This document shows positions 13,379 through 13,492 of a stretch of DNA of 13,492 nt, one piece after another. This DNA comes from Clostridiaceae bacterium (lineage in GTDB: Bacteria > Bacillota > Clostridia > UBA1212 > DUPL01): assembly GCA_012522035.1 (NCBI GenBank), contig JAAYLF010000176.1, forward strand, positions 1-13,492, in the 5' to 3' direction. Within the stretch, counting starts at the first letter, position 1, and every line of letters begins with the position of its first letter. A program made the translations under genes and the position numbers. Under the pieces are notes generated by a model that had not been told where the DNA came from, did no database searches, and was given only the letters and a program-made list of their open reading frames with translations.

Positions 13379-13492
13379 TATAATTCCCCGAAATTGCAAA
13401 GCAAAATTCCCCACTTTTGCAACGCAAAACTCGCCATAATTGCAAAAGGCCATTGCAGGCACCACACCAATAAATTATCCTAGTGTTTGTGA
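13365..13492. mobile_element. Probable left end of an IS21-type insertion sequence (incomplete)
   Basis: Family-like MarR sequence stops at about 13366, and what follows is non-coding and repeat-rich. The inferred end begins TGTTTATTGCATAA at 13365; IS21-family elements typically begin with TG. IS21-type ends also carry several copies of a transposase-binding repeat, which matches the array at 13383-13451. No transposase gene is within the window, so the family call rests on end architecture alone. The exact boundary and any target duplication cannot be set from one end. Confidence 0.5.
13383..13451 (+). repeat. Three tandem 23-bp imperfect repeats
   Basis: Units at 13383-13405, 13406-13428 and 13429-13451 each follow the plan ATTCCCC-n4-TTGCAA-n-GCAAA. 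The first two match at 18 of 23 positions; the third is more diverged (ACTCGCC...TTGCAA). Each of the first two contains a small inverted repeat (TTGC/GCAA). The two-turn periodicity suggests binding sites for a multimeric protein on one DNA face, as at IS21-type ends. Confidence 0.75.

Noticed and set aside
13283..13465. A 60-codon - strand frame with several Cys at the window end
   Set aside because: It spans the MarR fragment and the repeat array with no family match. The Cys residues come from the TTGCAA repeats read in reverse.

Overview
The window is a chromosomal segment from a low-to-moderate G+C Gram-positive bacterium, most likely a member of the Clostridia. The protein sequences look closest to the cellulolytic Acetivibrio/Ruminiclostridium-type clostridia, but that is a judgement from memory, not a search. 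Supporting signs are strong AGGAGG-type ribosome binding sites before nearly every gene, sigma-A promoters with 17-bp spacers, the gene order rpoB-rpoC-rpsL-rpsG-fusA-tuf, and a Firmicutes-style RpoC with acidic C-terminal tail.

Region 1 (1-9570) is the transcription/translation core, all on the + strand: the 3' part of rpoB, complete rpoC, then the str cluster rpsL (S12), rpsG (S7), fusA (EF-G) and tuf (EF-Tu). A near-consensus promoter lies between rpoC and rpsL, another between fusA and tuf, and a strong intrinsic terminator follows tuf. The rpsL leader carries a stable hairpin at the probable 5' end. The rpsL-rpsG gap (136 bp) carries two terminator-like hairpins. Two protein features stand out. 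EF-G has Leu instead of the near-universal switch II His (DTPGLVDF, Leu85), and S12 has Arg56, the position where Lys-to-Arg gives streptomycin resistance in other bacteria. The L7Ae-like gene often found between rpoC and rpsL in Firmicutes is absent.

Region 2 (9571-12391) holds a small low-complexity lipoprotein gene with its own terminator, then a two-gene operon for an OmpR-type response regulator and a membrane histidine kinase with an extracytoplasmic sensor domain. The operon ends in a long hairpin that lies inside the 3' end of the convergent gene.

Region 3 (12311-13492) is AT-rich accessory DNA. A DUF1796-like putative cysteine peptidase gene on the - strand is divergent from a MarR/SlyA-family regulator gene. 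The regulator gene is preceded by two 12-bp boxes that match the SlyA operator pattern, and it is cut off in its recognition helix. The sequence that follows carries three 23-bp imperfect tandem repeats resembling the end of an IS21-type insertion sequence, whose body would lie beyond the window. No RNA genes or CRISPR arrays were seen, and no stretch over 300 bp lacks a gene. No clearly new multi-gene system is evident; the strongest leads are the EF-G switch II change and the disrupted regulator with its intact operators.
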